A stretch of DNA of 64,000 bases, from the NCBI GenBank assembly GCA_013399695.1, contig VXAU01004424.1, positions 1 to 64,000 of the forward strand, written 5' to 3'. Positions 11,931 through 23,893 of the stretch are shown one piece after another. The notes beneath the pieces are model-generated. The model was not told where the DNA came from. It saw only the letters and a program-made list of their open reading frames with translations, and searched no databases. A program made the position numbers and the translations under genes. The stretch is from Formicarius rufipectus (Eukaryota > Chordata > Aves > Passeriformes > Formicariidae). The first letter of the stretch is position 1; each line of letters starts with the position of its first letter.

Positions 11931-12060
11931 ATGGCCTTTGAAAATGTTGTCCCATCTAAAGCGTTGCCAGAGTCTTGTGATTCAATTTATTCAAAGCTGG
12001 ATGATGTCTGTAAGTTTAATTCCACTGAACTGGTTAGGCTGACTCGGATCTGGTATCCAG
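11931..12060 (+). CDS. Candidate first coding exon, unrecognised product
   Basis: An ATG at 11931 lies in good Kozak context (G at -3 and G at +4). It opens 43 complete codons beginning MAFENVVPSK and ending in RLTRIWYP. The segment closes with CAG followed by GTATGT, a near-ideal splice donor, leaving one base of the next codon (phase 1). The CpG-dense sequence upstream would then be the 5' untranslated region. No domain, signal peptide or membrane segment is visible, and I know no matching family. If the whole segment is a retrocopy, this frame is only its 3' part. The call is tentative. Confidence 0.3.
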
Positions 12061-12300
12061 GTATGTCCATCTTAAAACTATGTTTTCAAAACACATTGCA
12101 GCTCGTGGGGTTCATAATAGCTGTGAACTACAGAACTGATAATCCCTGTTCTGTGTGATGCAGTTTGTGTGATAATGCATTGAACAGTGGCCTCCCAGGC
12201 CTCCCAAGCCTCTGTTTTTCCCACAGTTGATGTTTCTCAGGTTCCTTAACCCAGAAGTTGCAAATACTTCTTTCTTCATTTATGGGGAAAAACAAAAAGG
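12061..12300. other. Sequence after the donor-like site, nothing recognised
   Basis: The open frame continues past the GTATGT to a stop at about 12158, but codon character fades there, as expected if 12060 is an exon end. Confidence 0.4.
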
Positions 12301-12354
12301 ACTTGATTACAGAGTGTTAAACGCTTGACTTGATTACAGAGTGTTAAATGCTTG
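12301..12354 (+). repeat. Two-copy tandem duplication, 27-base unit
   Basis: A 27-base unit beginning ACTTGATTACAGAG is repeated head to tail at 12301-12327 and 12328-12354. The copies differ at one position (C in the first, T in the second, 22 bases into the unit). The near identity points to a recent local duplication, probably replication slippage. Confidence 0.95.
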
Positions 12355-14940
12355 ATACCTGCTAGTGTGATTAGCCCCACAGAACTGCAATGGTTTTCAT
12401 TTCACAGGGAAAATGGAGAAGAAATTGCATCCTGCTGAGTTTTGGCAACACTTTGACAGGGAAGGTCTATAAAGAAAACACTATCAGCAAAGGTCTTGTG
12501 AAAAACAAACTTCAACATCACTTGATACAAATAGTCCTGTTAAATTATGTCAAATCTTTTCTGTGCATCTATGAAGGGTATGACAGCTGGTGTCTGCATA
12601 TCGCTGCAGCCTGGGTTAAGTTACAAATTATACACATACCGTCCTCTGCTAGCCTCCTTCTCATTAATCCAGCTTGGCCCTTCCAAATCAATTTGGCTAT
12701 AGCATTTTCTGGCCTGATCTTTAGTATTTTAACATAAACAGGGTGTCTTGCAGTTCATCTGTCCCAGGACTCTTGCTTCCTTGATAGGAGCAGAGGAAAT
12801 TCATGTTCCTTTTCCTGGGAAAGGCAGCAATTTCTTCGTGGTGAGAGAAAGCTTGCCAGTCTCTGTCAAAATAGCTGTCCCTTACCCAGAACACACTGTG
12901 CTCTGCAGTTCCCATCCGTGCCTCATCTCACCGCCAGAAGTCACCCCATACCACATCTCAGTCATGGGAATTGTGACAGCCAGAGCAAACCCACAGAAGA
13001 TCAAAGATCAGTAGACTTTTTCCTATCCAGAGCCTCTCTATTATTTTTTCTTGTCACCACATTTAACTAATTTCAGAAATTTTTATGTTAAAAGTCTTCA
13101 TGGCAGGTGAAGAAGCTCAGCTTTCACCCCTGGAAACCTTAATGGTAATTCAAGAATCACTGCTAGTCTAGATCTTATTGTTACAGAAAAGGAAAGAATA
13201 ATAGTGCAGTTACAATTGTTTCACCCCCATCCCCAATTCTATCCCTTTTCCTGGTGTTAGGCTGCTCCTCCATGCCCTGAGGTGGATGACCTCAGGCTGG
13301 TGGGACTGGCAGTGTTTCACTGAGTCATGATGTTCAGGCTGGTGGTGTTTCCCTTCTTGGTCTAGCACCCACTTGGAGTAATTTTCATAAATCTTCTGAC
13401 CTGTTTTGTTTACACCTTTCTCTTTCTGGACTGGTCTGAAGCTCTGTGTTTCTCTGAAATATACTATATGAGGTGCCTTTGACATACATTTGGTACTGTT
13501 TCTCATTTTACCCTAAACCCAGGTTTGTCCACTTTTACTGAACTCTGTGGAACTTCACTTGAATTTTATTGAAAGAAGTCATGTTTATAGCTGTGGGATC
13601 ACCACTGCCAGCCTGTGCCACATTTCTTGCCACCCCATATCTGTGCTCCTCTGTGCCTCATTCTGTCTCCATCTCTCCATGGGTGTTGTGGCAGACCTGT
13701 CTGCCCCTACGCTGCATTATTGTATTAATCAAAAACAGCTCATTCTGCTTAGAATAACTACTGTCTCTGTAAAACTATGGTTGTAACATGCAAAGATTAA
13801 AACAAACTAATTTTGCACACACAGTCACTTAGAGAACTTGCTGCCACAATTAAATGAAGCAAAACAAAGTAAAACAAAACTGCATGCAGGTCAGGAAGAG
13901 TTCAGACAGAGCAGAGCCTGAAAGATTCAATCTTGAGCATTTGGAAATCCAGTGTAAAGCTTTTGGCCTGAGAAAGGCAGTGCTGCACTACAGGGCTACC
14001 TCATTGCACAATGCTCTGCTCAGCTTCACAGGCAATAGCTTTTCCAGTGCCCCACCTGAAAAACAGACCATGGGTTTTGGAGCATGCAAGGATGGATAAC
14101 AGTGACACAAAAAGGCAACAGCATGTTTCAAGCATTAGACCAGCCTGTTCTTGCTTTTTTTGATTAGCTGTTTGAAAGCTGTCAGCGGAGAAGTGCTGTT
14201 GTGGGTGACGGAACAGGTATCTCTTGCTTTTCGTCTCTTGAGCTTCTGGCCTGTCTTAGCAGAGCAAAGGCTGGGTTTGACAGCCCAGCTGTGTCCCAGC
14301 AGGCCTGGGAAGGTGTACTCCTCAAGATTACCTTGCTTGCTTCCATAAGGCAGCAAAGCACTTCACATTTGACATGGGCAGCTTGCCAAAATTCTTTTGT
14401 TTTCCCTTTCAGACACATCATTTCTCCAATAAGTAATGCCTGAGAATTTCTGGCGTCACTGCAGTGTATTCTGTCCTTTAAAGAGATATAAGTGGCTATG
14501 TCTGCATCATTCTGGCTTTCACTGAGTTAGAGCCATGGGGTACTGGGCATTTTTATCCCAGTCTGTCAGTAAATCCCTGGCCCTGACAGTCCTGCTGTAA
14601 TAAAGACACTTAGTGCCACCAAGCAAGGTAAATTCCACTTCTGTTTGCAAAATGGACACACTTCCCTGTGTAATAAATGAAGCGAGTGTCTGTCCATATG
14701 GGCTGGCAGTTACCTTTTGCTCCTTGCTCCTTGATTAACTGTGAGTGGGAGCAGCTTGGCACATCAATATTGCAAATTAAAGACCAGTCAGATAGGTGAT
14801 CTTTTGAGTTCGCATCTGGGAAGGAAACAACTTTCAAACTGAGGTCCAGCTCTTCTTGTGTTCAAATCGTCACACTCAACTAATCAACTGCTTGATCAGC
14901 AGGTTTTGTGCAGCTCCAATCTGCAAATTCTGTTCTGGGT
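12355..14940. other. Non-coding stretch, nothing recognised
   Basis: Short frames only, several overlapping on both strands near 14135-14443 without exon signals. No transposon or RNA gene is supported. Confidence 0.6.
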
Positions 14941-14984
14941 TTTTTCCTCTCCCTCTTCCTCTCTCTGTCCCTCTCTTTTAGCAG
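14941..14984 (+). other. Strong splice acceptor with NAGNAG tandem
   Basis: A nearly pure pyrimidine tract (14941-14979) with one G interruption leads into TAGCAG at 14979-14984, giving two acceptors three bases apart. Either choice opens a frame in phase 1 encoding about 13 residues (KFYIKGWLKLLD) before a TAG at 15023-15025. This phase matches the donor at 12060. The pyrimidine tract could also be simple-sequence expansion. Confidence 0.3.
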
Positions 14985-15109
14985 TCAAATTTTACATCAA
15001 AGGCTGGTTGAAGCTTTTAGACTAGTATTACACCATTCACTGGTTAAATGGAAGCTGCTTAAAATCCTGCATAATTGTATTGTCTTTGTGTTTCTGTTTT
15101 CTTTGGCAG

Positions 15110-15189
15110 CCCTCCTGGCATATGGAATCAGTGGGTCTCTTAGAACTATCAGGGCCAGGCACAGTTTAGCCAATGAAAATGCTAATTAG
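15110..15189 (+). CDS. Candidate short terminal exon, unrecognised product
   Basis: A pyrimidine-rich tract with only a few G interruptions ends in GGCAG at 15105-15109. The following sequence is open in phase 1 and encodes LLAYGISGSLRTIRARHSLA plus a few residues to a TAG at 15187-15189. It could be spliced from the phase-1 donor at 12060. It is too short to judge by codon use and resembles no family I know. It may equally be an intronic decoy acceptor. Confidence 0.18.
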
Positions 15190-18100
15190 GATGGAAAAAC
15201 ATATTGTATGCATTCCACATGTTTAGCTCTAAAAAAATATGAAAAATCCATAGCCTTAACACTCTAAAAATGTCAGATACTTCTCGCAGACAATGTCTTG
15301 GGAGTTCTATAAGCCTCAGCAGAGAAAGATAATTTTGTTAATGCTTCCCATCCCCCCAGTAATTAGGTCCACATGCACACATGATACAACATGAGCCCTG
15401 TCTTGACTTTCAGCTTCAGGCCTGTGACAATGGTTTCCATCGAACTTCAGGGTGTGTTTTAAAATAACACAAAAATATGTCAACTAAATACTGAAGCTAC
15501 CAAATGAAGCCCCTGGGCTAGGAGAGGCCAATACCCACCCCAGTGCAAACCTCCTGTGCTGCCTTGTGTCACGTTCTGCACAGCAGCAGAGCCTTTGGTT
15601 GCACAGCCAGATGCTCCACAGGGTACAACAGGCTAATTAACCAACATCTAATCAAGAGATGGATTTCACCCTGCTCCTCATAGGGTAACCCAGCACCTTG
15701 AGTACAGCAGCCTGCTTAGCCCAGGGCAGCATCAGCCCTCAGACCCCACAGCTGGAGCTGAGCAGCCAGTTGCCATCCCCCAGGGGAGCTGGGGAGGATG
15801 TGGCTGTCCTCTGCCTTCTCTAAGCATCCCCATCCACCCCAACTGACCTGACTTCTTCCTCTGTGTCATCTTCCCCTCCTTCCCATGGACAGACCTTACT
15901 GATTTCCCTCTGTCCTTCATTTCCCACTAAAGGCAGGATGTTGTGTCCTATCCCTTGCCACTCTGCTGGCAAAGGGACATTTGGGACCATGTGCGGGAGC
16001 ATGTGCCCAGCAGAGAGGGACGAGGGGGCAGCCTGCATCTGCTCAGTGCCTGCAGCAGCACAGCCTCCGTGGTGGCTCGTGTGTGGCCATGTCTGGGCCA
16101 GTGACATGCAGCAGCAAAGGACAGTGGGGCAAGATCACTGCTGGGGCACCCTGGGAGCTGGACAGCTTCTGTCTCTAACAAGCATGTGAGAAGTGAAAGT
16201 TCTCTGAGGCAAGAGTGACCCTTAACTTGGGGAACGTTCCTGGGAGGGCATATATCTGCATTGACAATGCTGAGCTGCTGCTGCAGCACATGGGTAGCTA
16301 GAGGAGGCTTATCAGAGAGGCTCCTAAGAAGGTTGTTAATGTTTACAGTGGGCTGAGCAGTGTATACTTTATTTTAGCCTTACTCTTGGAAAGGGATGAA
16401 TTATTTTATACTGCAGTCTCAGTGTCACTGGGCCCCTTGTAATACCACTATTTTGCTACAGACCATTTCTGAAAGATAAAGGAGGCAAGACCATATTTAC
16501 ACACACTGGAGGAAGGGCCCACTTAGCCTCTTCCTTTATGAGGCTGCCCACCCACTCCTTGCAGTGGGTCCTCGAAGCCTGTCATGTGCCCAGAGGCCTG
16601 GTTTGATGCTCTGGCATTGTTCAGGAGGGAAGAGGCACAAGGGGATGGTTTCCCCACATGCTTCGAATGCATCAGGACTTCCGTTCCTGGGGCCCTGGGG
16701 CTGGTGTGGAAACATGGAGCTTATGCATTAGTGCAAGTGGAAGGGATCCCTCCCTTTGGAGGAGGAGAGCATTAAAACACAAATAGCTGCAGAAAATGAA
16801 AATTATGTTAACAAAACAAGTCCAAAGGTTTTAACTGTTAAAGTGGAAAAATAACATTTCATAAACATAATCTTCCTAATACTGTATAATGTACTTCTCT
16901 GTGTCATGCAGCACAATAATTTCCTGTTCGGCTTCACTTTCTGAGCAAAACCAGAGACAAGATTGGCAGGCTGTAACAGGAGAGCCAGAGCTCTTCTTCA
17001 GCCACCAGAGAGCCTGCTTTCTCCTGCCTTACTCTCAGCATAAGCCAGTTCAGCCACCGGGTGATCCTCTTGATTCGCTTTTTAACTGAGTCGAAAAGAG
17101 TCCTATGGCAACAGCCTTGTTTGTGTGTGAGTAAGGAAGGGGATTTCTAGGGAAGTAGTGAAGGGGGAGGGAGGAGATGACATTTGGCCAAGAACTGCTT
17201 ACACAAGTAAAAATCAGATTTCCTCCACATCTTACTTCAGAGTAAGTTTTTTTGGAGAACAAGAGCTCTAGAAGCATGTAATTACCATTTGTTTTCTCTA
17301 CTTTCTTTTTTTGTTTGTCTTTATGGGATTGCTGTTTCTTGCTCTGGTAGAAGCCAGCTTGCTTTGCAGATTCTTGCATCTACCTGTTGCTGTGTTTGCA
17401 AAGGAGACCCAGCTTCTTCTTGGGGTCTGTTCTCCCTCCTTGGCCACTTTTCTCCTGCTGCCCCCCCAAGGAGTTGACTTTTGCACGTTGTGCAGCATGT
17501 CCCAACTTCCGAGGTGTGAGAACACTTGTTGATGGTGCTTGGCTGAATCCAGATTGTTTCTCCATTTTGGTAGAGCTATATTTAGGCTGTCCAGTAACTT
17601 TGTCTTGGACTTTCTAAAATAAATCAATGCACAAGGCCCTGATTCAGCAGCCACCTGTGCCAGCACAGAGCACTGCCTGCCCTCAGCTTGCCCGCAGACT
17701 CCACAGGCTTTGAACAGCCGCTGACAGAGATCTGGTTGCAAGTTCAGAGTTTAACAAGTCTCTTCTCTTACCCTACTCTGCCCTTGTGTCCTGCCTGCCA
17801 CATGCTGACCTGCACTCAGGTTAATATAGCTCTGGTATGAATACAGCTGAATTACAGATTTGCACCTATGCAGAGGGGACAGAGCTCCTGGGGTATTTTC
17901 CTATTTTAACCATCACTCGATACACATTTAGATTTGTAATAAAAAGAGCTCTGCCCTTCTTTGACCTCTGTAGGAAACAAGTCAAACTAAACAATCTCTT
18001 CTGTTGCAAGTTTGGTCTTAAATCTGTATTTTTATCCCAGAGATCCAGTTATAAACTGGACCAAGGGTTCAGTTTACAATCTAAACAATTACTGACTGCA

Positions 18101-20461
18101 ATTTTTGTAAGTTGTTCTCTAAAGCTTGGAGAGCCAGTTCCAAGAAAATTTCTCCTTACTGCAGTTAGGTTTATTTTCCTTACTGTGGACTGGACATTGT
18201 GGAGCTAGTTAGAGAGTAACTCTGCAGGAATTAGGTGTGAAGGTTGAAATATGAATTCCCCTTATTTCAAAAGTATAATAAAGATCTGATTTTGGCCTAT
18301 GCCTTTTACCCAACAGTAGTTGGGTTTGTAGCCACACACTGTCACTGCAATAGAGAATTCTAGAAGTTTAACTCTCATTGCTGTGGAGACTTTGCAGTAT
18401 TTCTGTAAGACTCACTGACATATTGATCTTATGGACTAGCCAGTGATGCTCCCTGCTCACAGTCATCATCCATGTGCTGATGCTAGTAGCATCATGCAGG
18501 GCATTTTGCAGAACTGAGTTCCCACTGGGATGGCAAGACTGTGTTCCAGCAGCCAGTCTGGCCCCACAGAGTGGAGGATCTCCAACATGAAACTGAGTTT
18601 CATACCTAAAATGTCTGTCTTGAAGACAGCCACATTGTCCTTTATTTAGAACTCATTTCAGACAATGTTAATAATTAATTGGTTGTTCAGTTTTTGCAGC
18701 TGGAATAGGATTTTAATCCAGCTTTCAGTGAGACAGCATTGGAACTGAAACATTAAGAATAACTTCACACCCCCTGCTCTGGCCCAGCACTGTGTTTCTT
18801 CTCAGGCTGAAGTGTAATTGCACTCTCTGTTTACCTGACCTCATGTAGCTGAAGTACATGTGGGTCACATCTACAAGTAAAGGGTGTTATGGCTGGGGTC
18901 ATGTAGATTTTGAACAGCACCCAGCTATTCACCAAGGTGCAAACTTGCTAGAATCAGTTCACAGGAATGGTCAAAACCTACCAAATTGCAAATTTTCTCA
19001 TCAATAAAAAAGCTTCAGAGTACCAGCTGTCAGGAACTCAGTGCCTAATCTGTCCCATCATTGACTGGAATAGGGACACTGCAGTTGGAAAGATGCCATT
19101 CTGGAAAGCTATCACTTCTAGTCTGTAAATTAATTCTTGAGGATTTTCAACAGTTTTGTCTAATCAGCTTTTTTACCATTGTTTTCCTTTTAAGAAATCT
19201 TGTGACTTCTGCTCCAGTGATCTGGCCAGACCCAAGAATGAGGGGCTGAGAAGCTTCAAATCAAATCAGATGTGAGAGCTAAATAAATTGGGGGGTTTTT
19301 TGGCAAGGCTTCTCAGAAACATAGAAACAGATGTAAAAAGAGGCACAGAAGAAACAGCAATGCCTCAGTTGTTCCTAATGAGGGTCCCAGCAGGGAGCTG
19401 GTTAACCCTGCTCAGGGATTTGCAGGCTCCTGGATAACCAGAGGAGAACCCAAAAAGGCAGTGTCAGCACATGCAAGAGTTAAAATGGCTTTTTCCAACC
19501 TTGTGAGCTGCCACTGCACGCTGCCAGTATTGTGCTGTGGTGTGTATCGCACAGCCCAGCAAGGCTTCTGCCTGTCTTGTGAGCTCTTGTGCTGCAGCCT
19601 TTAAATGATCAGTTCAGCCATTTTTGGCAAAACCTGACTAGAGAACATGCCCGAAAAAATGCATGGACTGTCATTATCACCAGTGTGGCCTGTGTGGTGT
19701 GAAATTCCAAGTATATGAAGGATTCAAGAAGAGACATTTTCCAGTGGGGCCTGTCATGCTGTACCTAATGTATCAGCAAACTCTACTGAAATCAAAATAA
19801 TAGAAAATATGTCATAAGACCCTCCCCAAAAGAAAGGTTCCTGCTGCCCTCTGAACACTGGAAAAATTCCCATGCACTTCAAGTGCCTGTGGTTATATTA
19901 GTCATGCAGCGATGAGAAAATAGTCTGCTCTGGGGGCTCGGCTGGTGGTGGCTGGGGGAGTTGGACAGAGCTGGCTTCTCCCAGCTGCTCCACCTTTTCC
20001 TTTCAGACCAACAATGAAAGGGGGAGAAACCACTGGCAAACACGCATGGCAGCTCAGGTCTGAGAAATATGATCCCTTGTTAAAGCCATGCTGAGGAGGG
20101 CAGGAAAGAAAGACAAGCACTGGGTATTTTCAAGTACTGAGAAGTGGTATTTTAGCAACAGTTTTGAAATGCAAACAAGAGAGGTTTATTGCATAACGTT
20201 TCCTGTATTTGAGGTAAGCTTTTGTTACAAAAACAAGTTGTCACTTGTAGATTTTGTTTCATTCCTAATTAACCAAACTCTAGCTTGCCCACCTCTGAAA
20301 TAATCCTATTTTGTGACTCTGTCATTGCTAGAAATTTAAAAAGAGAACTCTTGACTGGAATGAAAGCTCTTTTCTTGCCTTTTTTGGTAGAGTGCCTTAC
20401 TACAATAATTCTATTAAAACACAAAGGGCACTTTCTAATTGCTAAGCAAAAAAGAAAAAAG
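15190..20461. other. Non-coding stretch, nothing recognised
   Basis: No exon, repeat family or RNA gene is supported. GC content rises at 15700-16150 and around 17300-17700, with overlapping open frames on both strands and no splice or domain support. Confidence 0.6.
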
Positions 20462-20665
20462 AAACAAAAAACACACACACACACACACAAAAAAAAAAAA
20501 ACAACACAAAAAAAACCCACAAAAAAAAACCAAAAAACCAAACCCAAAACCAAACCAAACCAAAACAAAACAAAAACAAAAAAAACCAACCAAACAAAAA
20601 CCAAAACCAAAACAACAACAACAAAAAAAACCACCCAAACCCAACCAAACAAACAAAAAAACCCA
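20462..20665 (+). repeat. 204-base A/C-only tract with an (AC)n core at one end
   Basis: The + strand has no G or T for 204 consecutive bases. It starts with an (AC)n dinucleotide run (about 20471-20489) and continues as irregular CAAA, CCAAA, CAA and poly-A units. Long overlapping open frames on both strands here are composition artefacts. The tract is strand-asymmetric in the same way as the one at 1040-1155. Confidence 0.95.
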
Positions 20666-22518
20666 GACCCAACCAAAAAGCTTACAATATTCAGTGGGGT
20701 AACCTGTGCTTTAAAGATTGTATTTCTGAGCATTGAGTCATGTTTTGGTACTAGTTGTAATGCCCTGCAGCAACTGTGGTATCAGCAAGCAAGTAACAAA
20801 GTAAATAATGACATAAAAAATAATTTTTTTTACATGAAAAAGAAACACTCAAAAACTAACCAAAATTTATCCTCATTTTTTTCTGGAAACTAGACATTTG
20901 AGTAAATATATTCTGGCAACTTACAAGTGGTGTTCCACTACCAGGATGTAGTTTCCATGCCAGGCTAAGCCTCACATGGTGCCCAGGCTCAGCAGACTTG
21001 GGGGAGACCCCAAGGAACAGGAGCATGGGGCTCAATCTAGTGGTACTACAGGAATGGTAAAATTTTAAAGATTCTGGTTTCTTACGGTTTCTAGAAGCTG
21101 CCTTGTTCCTTATAAAGCCAAGAGTGAAAACTGAGTGGCATTAAAAGTGCAGCTTTCCTGGAGGAGTTAGACTGCCTGGAAAAGTGTTGGCCACCTGTAG
21201 TAACAAAAGCAACATGCTCCTGCACTGATCCTGGTGAAGTACCTGCACAGCTGAATGTGCCCCAGAGTTAGGAGAGTTTCTGTGCCTCTGCATTCTTGAC
21301 CAGAGAGGAAGGGCTGAGTATGGACATAGTGGACAACAGAGGTATGCAAGGCAGGTCACAAGGTGCGACAATGAGGAGCAGATGAACAGTGGTAGGTGTT
21401 TAGTGTATCTGTCTTATGGTTTTACAAAGTGAATTTAAACTATCTATATAAGGAGCAGCTGAGGTACTTATAATCCATTAAGTTTGACAAGGAACATTAC
21501 TGGATATAATATTCTCTCTATGGTGTTGCTGGGGTTAGAACCCACGTTGTAACAGCTATTCCTATTTTTCTTGTTACCCTTGCTAACTACTATTTATCTG
21601 CTCCCTTTCTCTTTGTTTTTATCTCTGTGTTTCTTTTAGTGCTTACAGCATTTTGTGGTACTGGGGAGGAAATTTGGACATGAAGCTGCACAGCAGGGAG
21701 AAAGTTCACTGTAGCAGTAGGAAGCACCAAGAAAAGATACGCAACATTTAATTTACTTCTTGCTCCCTTGCCCTGGGTGGGCTGGTACAGATTATATCTT
21801 CTACTAGACTGCAAGAGCTGAAGAGGGAACATGCTAGATACCAAGTGATTTAGCTAACAGGAAACAGAATGTGTCTGTTCTAATTGCTCAGTACTCAAAT
21901 GTGTTAAAAATATGCATATAACAAAAACAGTTTATTTCATAGCTTACATATGACTTGATATTTCCAAAAACAGTGTTAAACAATTCTTGCTGAAGCCTCT
22001 GAGAGTAAGGACAGCTTGTATGCACACTAAAATGGACAGGTTGAATGCAAATAAACATTACATGTTCTGGCAGAAGTCCCAAACTGAGATCTAAACACAG
22101 GGGAATTGGTGAAGTTATGCATCCAAGCAGAAAGTTTGGGAAAGATTATTTTCAAGGAAGGCTACATTTGCTTCGGCTTGTGTATTGCAGCCAGGCGGAG
22201 CATCTACAGATACAAAACCAAAAAAACACCAGCACAAAAAAATTTGCAGGGTATCTGCAGATCTCTCATATCAGCATGCTTTATGAGTGCCCAGAGTTGC
22301 TCTAAATTTTCCCTTGTCAAAGTGGTGTCTCATTTTTGTTGAAAAGATCAAGAAAACAATTTAAAAGTAAACCAAACTGTACCACAATTAAATGCACTAT
22401 GCTAGCTGTACTACAGCATCACAGATTATACGGGTTTGAATCTCTGCATAGCTGCAATGTATGTGTCTGAGCAGCTGGACTGGCACTGACCTTCTTTGCA
22501 GGAAAAAAAAGCAACACT
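20666..22518. other. Non-coding stretch, nothing recognised
   Basis: Ordinary AT-leaning sequence with random short frames. No mobile element or RNA gene was identified. Confidence 0.6.
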
Positions 22519-22551
22519 GGGGGAGGGGAAAAAAAAGAAAAAAAAGAAAAA
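22519..22551 (+). repeat. Purine-only run of 33 bases
   Basis: G-rich then A-rich purines run without interruption for 33 bases. This is low-complexity sequence with no sign of function. Confidence 0.85.
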
Positions 22552-23870
22552 TCATTCCAGATAATGAGACCACAGAGCAACCTGCTATTTGGAAAATTGT
22601 TTCTCACTGAGCCGTCACGTCTGCAATGGGTTGAGCTAATCCCCAGGCCTAAGCACTAGCAGGACTGATCTTGGCTGAACTTTGTGACTCTCATCTGTCA
22701 CGCTTAGTGAGAGAGGAGCCAACAGTACCTAAAATACCCCTTCCCAGCCATGGCTGGGCAGTTGCCCTCCATCACTGATGTGAGCAGCACTCCTGACACT
22801 TGTGTGCGAAGCTGCTGGTGACAGGGCGAGAGGAGAGTGCTGGAGACTGCACAGCAGCTCTGCACATCACAGGACTCTGGTGCTGAAAAATGACTCAGCC
22901 AAATAGTTCATCTCTGGTTGGCCTTAAAAATAGGAATTGGGGAAGTGTAAGAGTCCATTGAACCTCCAAGGCGTGTCAGCACAGACAGCAGTCTGACTGA
23001 GCCAGCTTGGTCAGATCAGAGGAATGCAGCATGAAGGCTCATGTGTCTCTCCAGCTTGCGTGTGCGAAGTCACCAACCCAAACATGGTTAAAGTGGTTTA
23101 TAGCCTGCTAAGAGCACAACACTTAGAAATTAGGCTGGTTTAACAGATATAACAAGATTTGCTTTTCTTGAAACATATATTTGAGACCTTGAGCAACACA
23201 TCTGAGAAATCATAGAATGATAAGAATAAATGTATGTCTTGGAATAATCACATTCTCTTATGTGCACCTTTGAAATACTTAACACCCTTGCAACCTTTAC
23301 TGTAAAGTTTGTGGAACTTTATGGACTTTGTTATTAAAGTCACTGAAGTAATTTTTATTAGGGAGAGATGTAATACTTTCTCTGCATCATTTCACACGAA
23401 ACCTGCCTCAATTCCATTAGATTTTATGTTATTTCTCGTGAATATGATCCAAGCCCACTCCAACATGAGATGGGAGAGAAAAGGTCAGAACCATAAATTT
23501 TTGACCTTGCTGGGTGAAAGCAGACATTATACTCAAATCCCTGTTACTAATGGTCTCTATACCTCACGACAGTGCACGCACGCAAAAGGGCACCAGCAAC
23601 GACATCTTTCATCACTTGTGCTAAAATGCTCTTCATTTACTGCCTCTTGCATGGGGTGCCAGTGAAATGAGATGTAAATGGATCTGTTGACAAACAGGTT
23701 AAATGTCAACACCCATGATGATATGTTGTTAGTAGTAAGGGTACAAGATACTACAGAATTGTTTAAAAGGGGCTAGTGTTGAAAGATGAGGAAAGTTGTC
23801 ATCACAGTTATTTACTGTGTAAGTACCATGGTCTGACTGGTTGGCTCTGGTTTAACGCAGCCCTCATCCT
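22552..23870. other. Non-coding stretch, nothing recognised
   Basis: A 118-codon + frame at 23309-23665 carries a handful of CpGs (around 23395-23600), but it has no exon boundaries or family resemblance and is not called. CATAGAAT at 23211-23218 resembles a CR1 tail without a CR1 body. Confidence 0.5.
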
Positions 23871-23893
23871 AACCTCTCTTTTCTTTCTAACAG
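23871..23893 (+). other. Textbook-like splice acceptor, function unknown
   Basis: TCCTAAC, a good branch-point match, lies just upstream of a pyrimidine tract that ends in TAACAG at 23888-23893. The sequence beyond is open for about 20 residues (SLQTLLLITRILVLAQLVL) in phase 1 and then stops. No downstream donor or conserved protein is evident, so this may be a decoy. Confidence 0.15.

Larger units (their letters stand above)
11632..12060 (+). pseudogene. mRNA-like segment, possible decayed retrocopy (alternative: first exon)
   Basis: One frame is open from 11632, directly after a TGA, to a TAG at 11899-11901. It encodes about 89 residues rich in Pro, Arg, Ser and Leu. A second frame then takes over and runs to at least 12060; it has a TAA at 11904-11906 and beyond that encodes a more ordered-looking stretch with KSDIEKLAMAFENVV. 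The two parts read like one protein broken by a one- or two-base shift near 11890-11905 plus a stop, as expected for a decayed processed copy. Against that, there is no polyA tail or target duplication nearby, and the segment ends in a strong donor match. I do not recognise the protein. Confidence 0.3.

Noticed and set aside
20285..20893. A 202-codon + frame and a 154-codon minus frame across the A/C tract
   Set aside because: Their length comes from 204 bases without G or T, which excludes stop codons. The translations are Lys/Thr/Gln/Pro or Phe/Val/Leu/Cys repeats.
23211..23218. CATAGAAT, another CR1 tail-like string
   Set aside because: Too short, and no CR1 body is adjacent.
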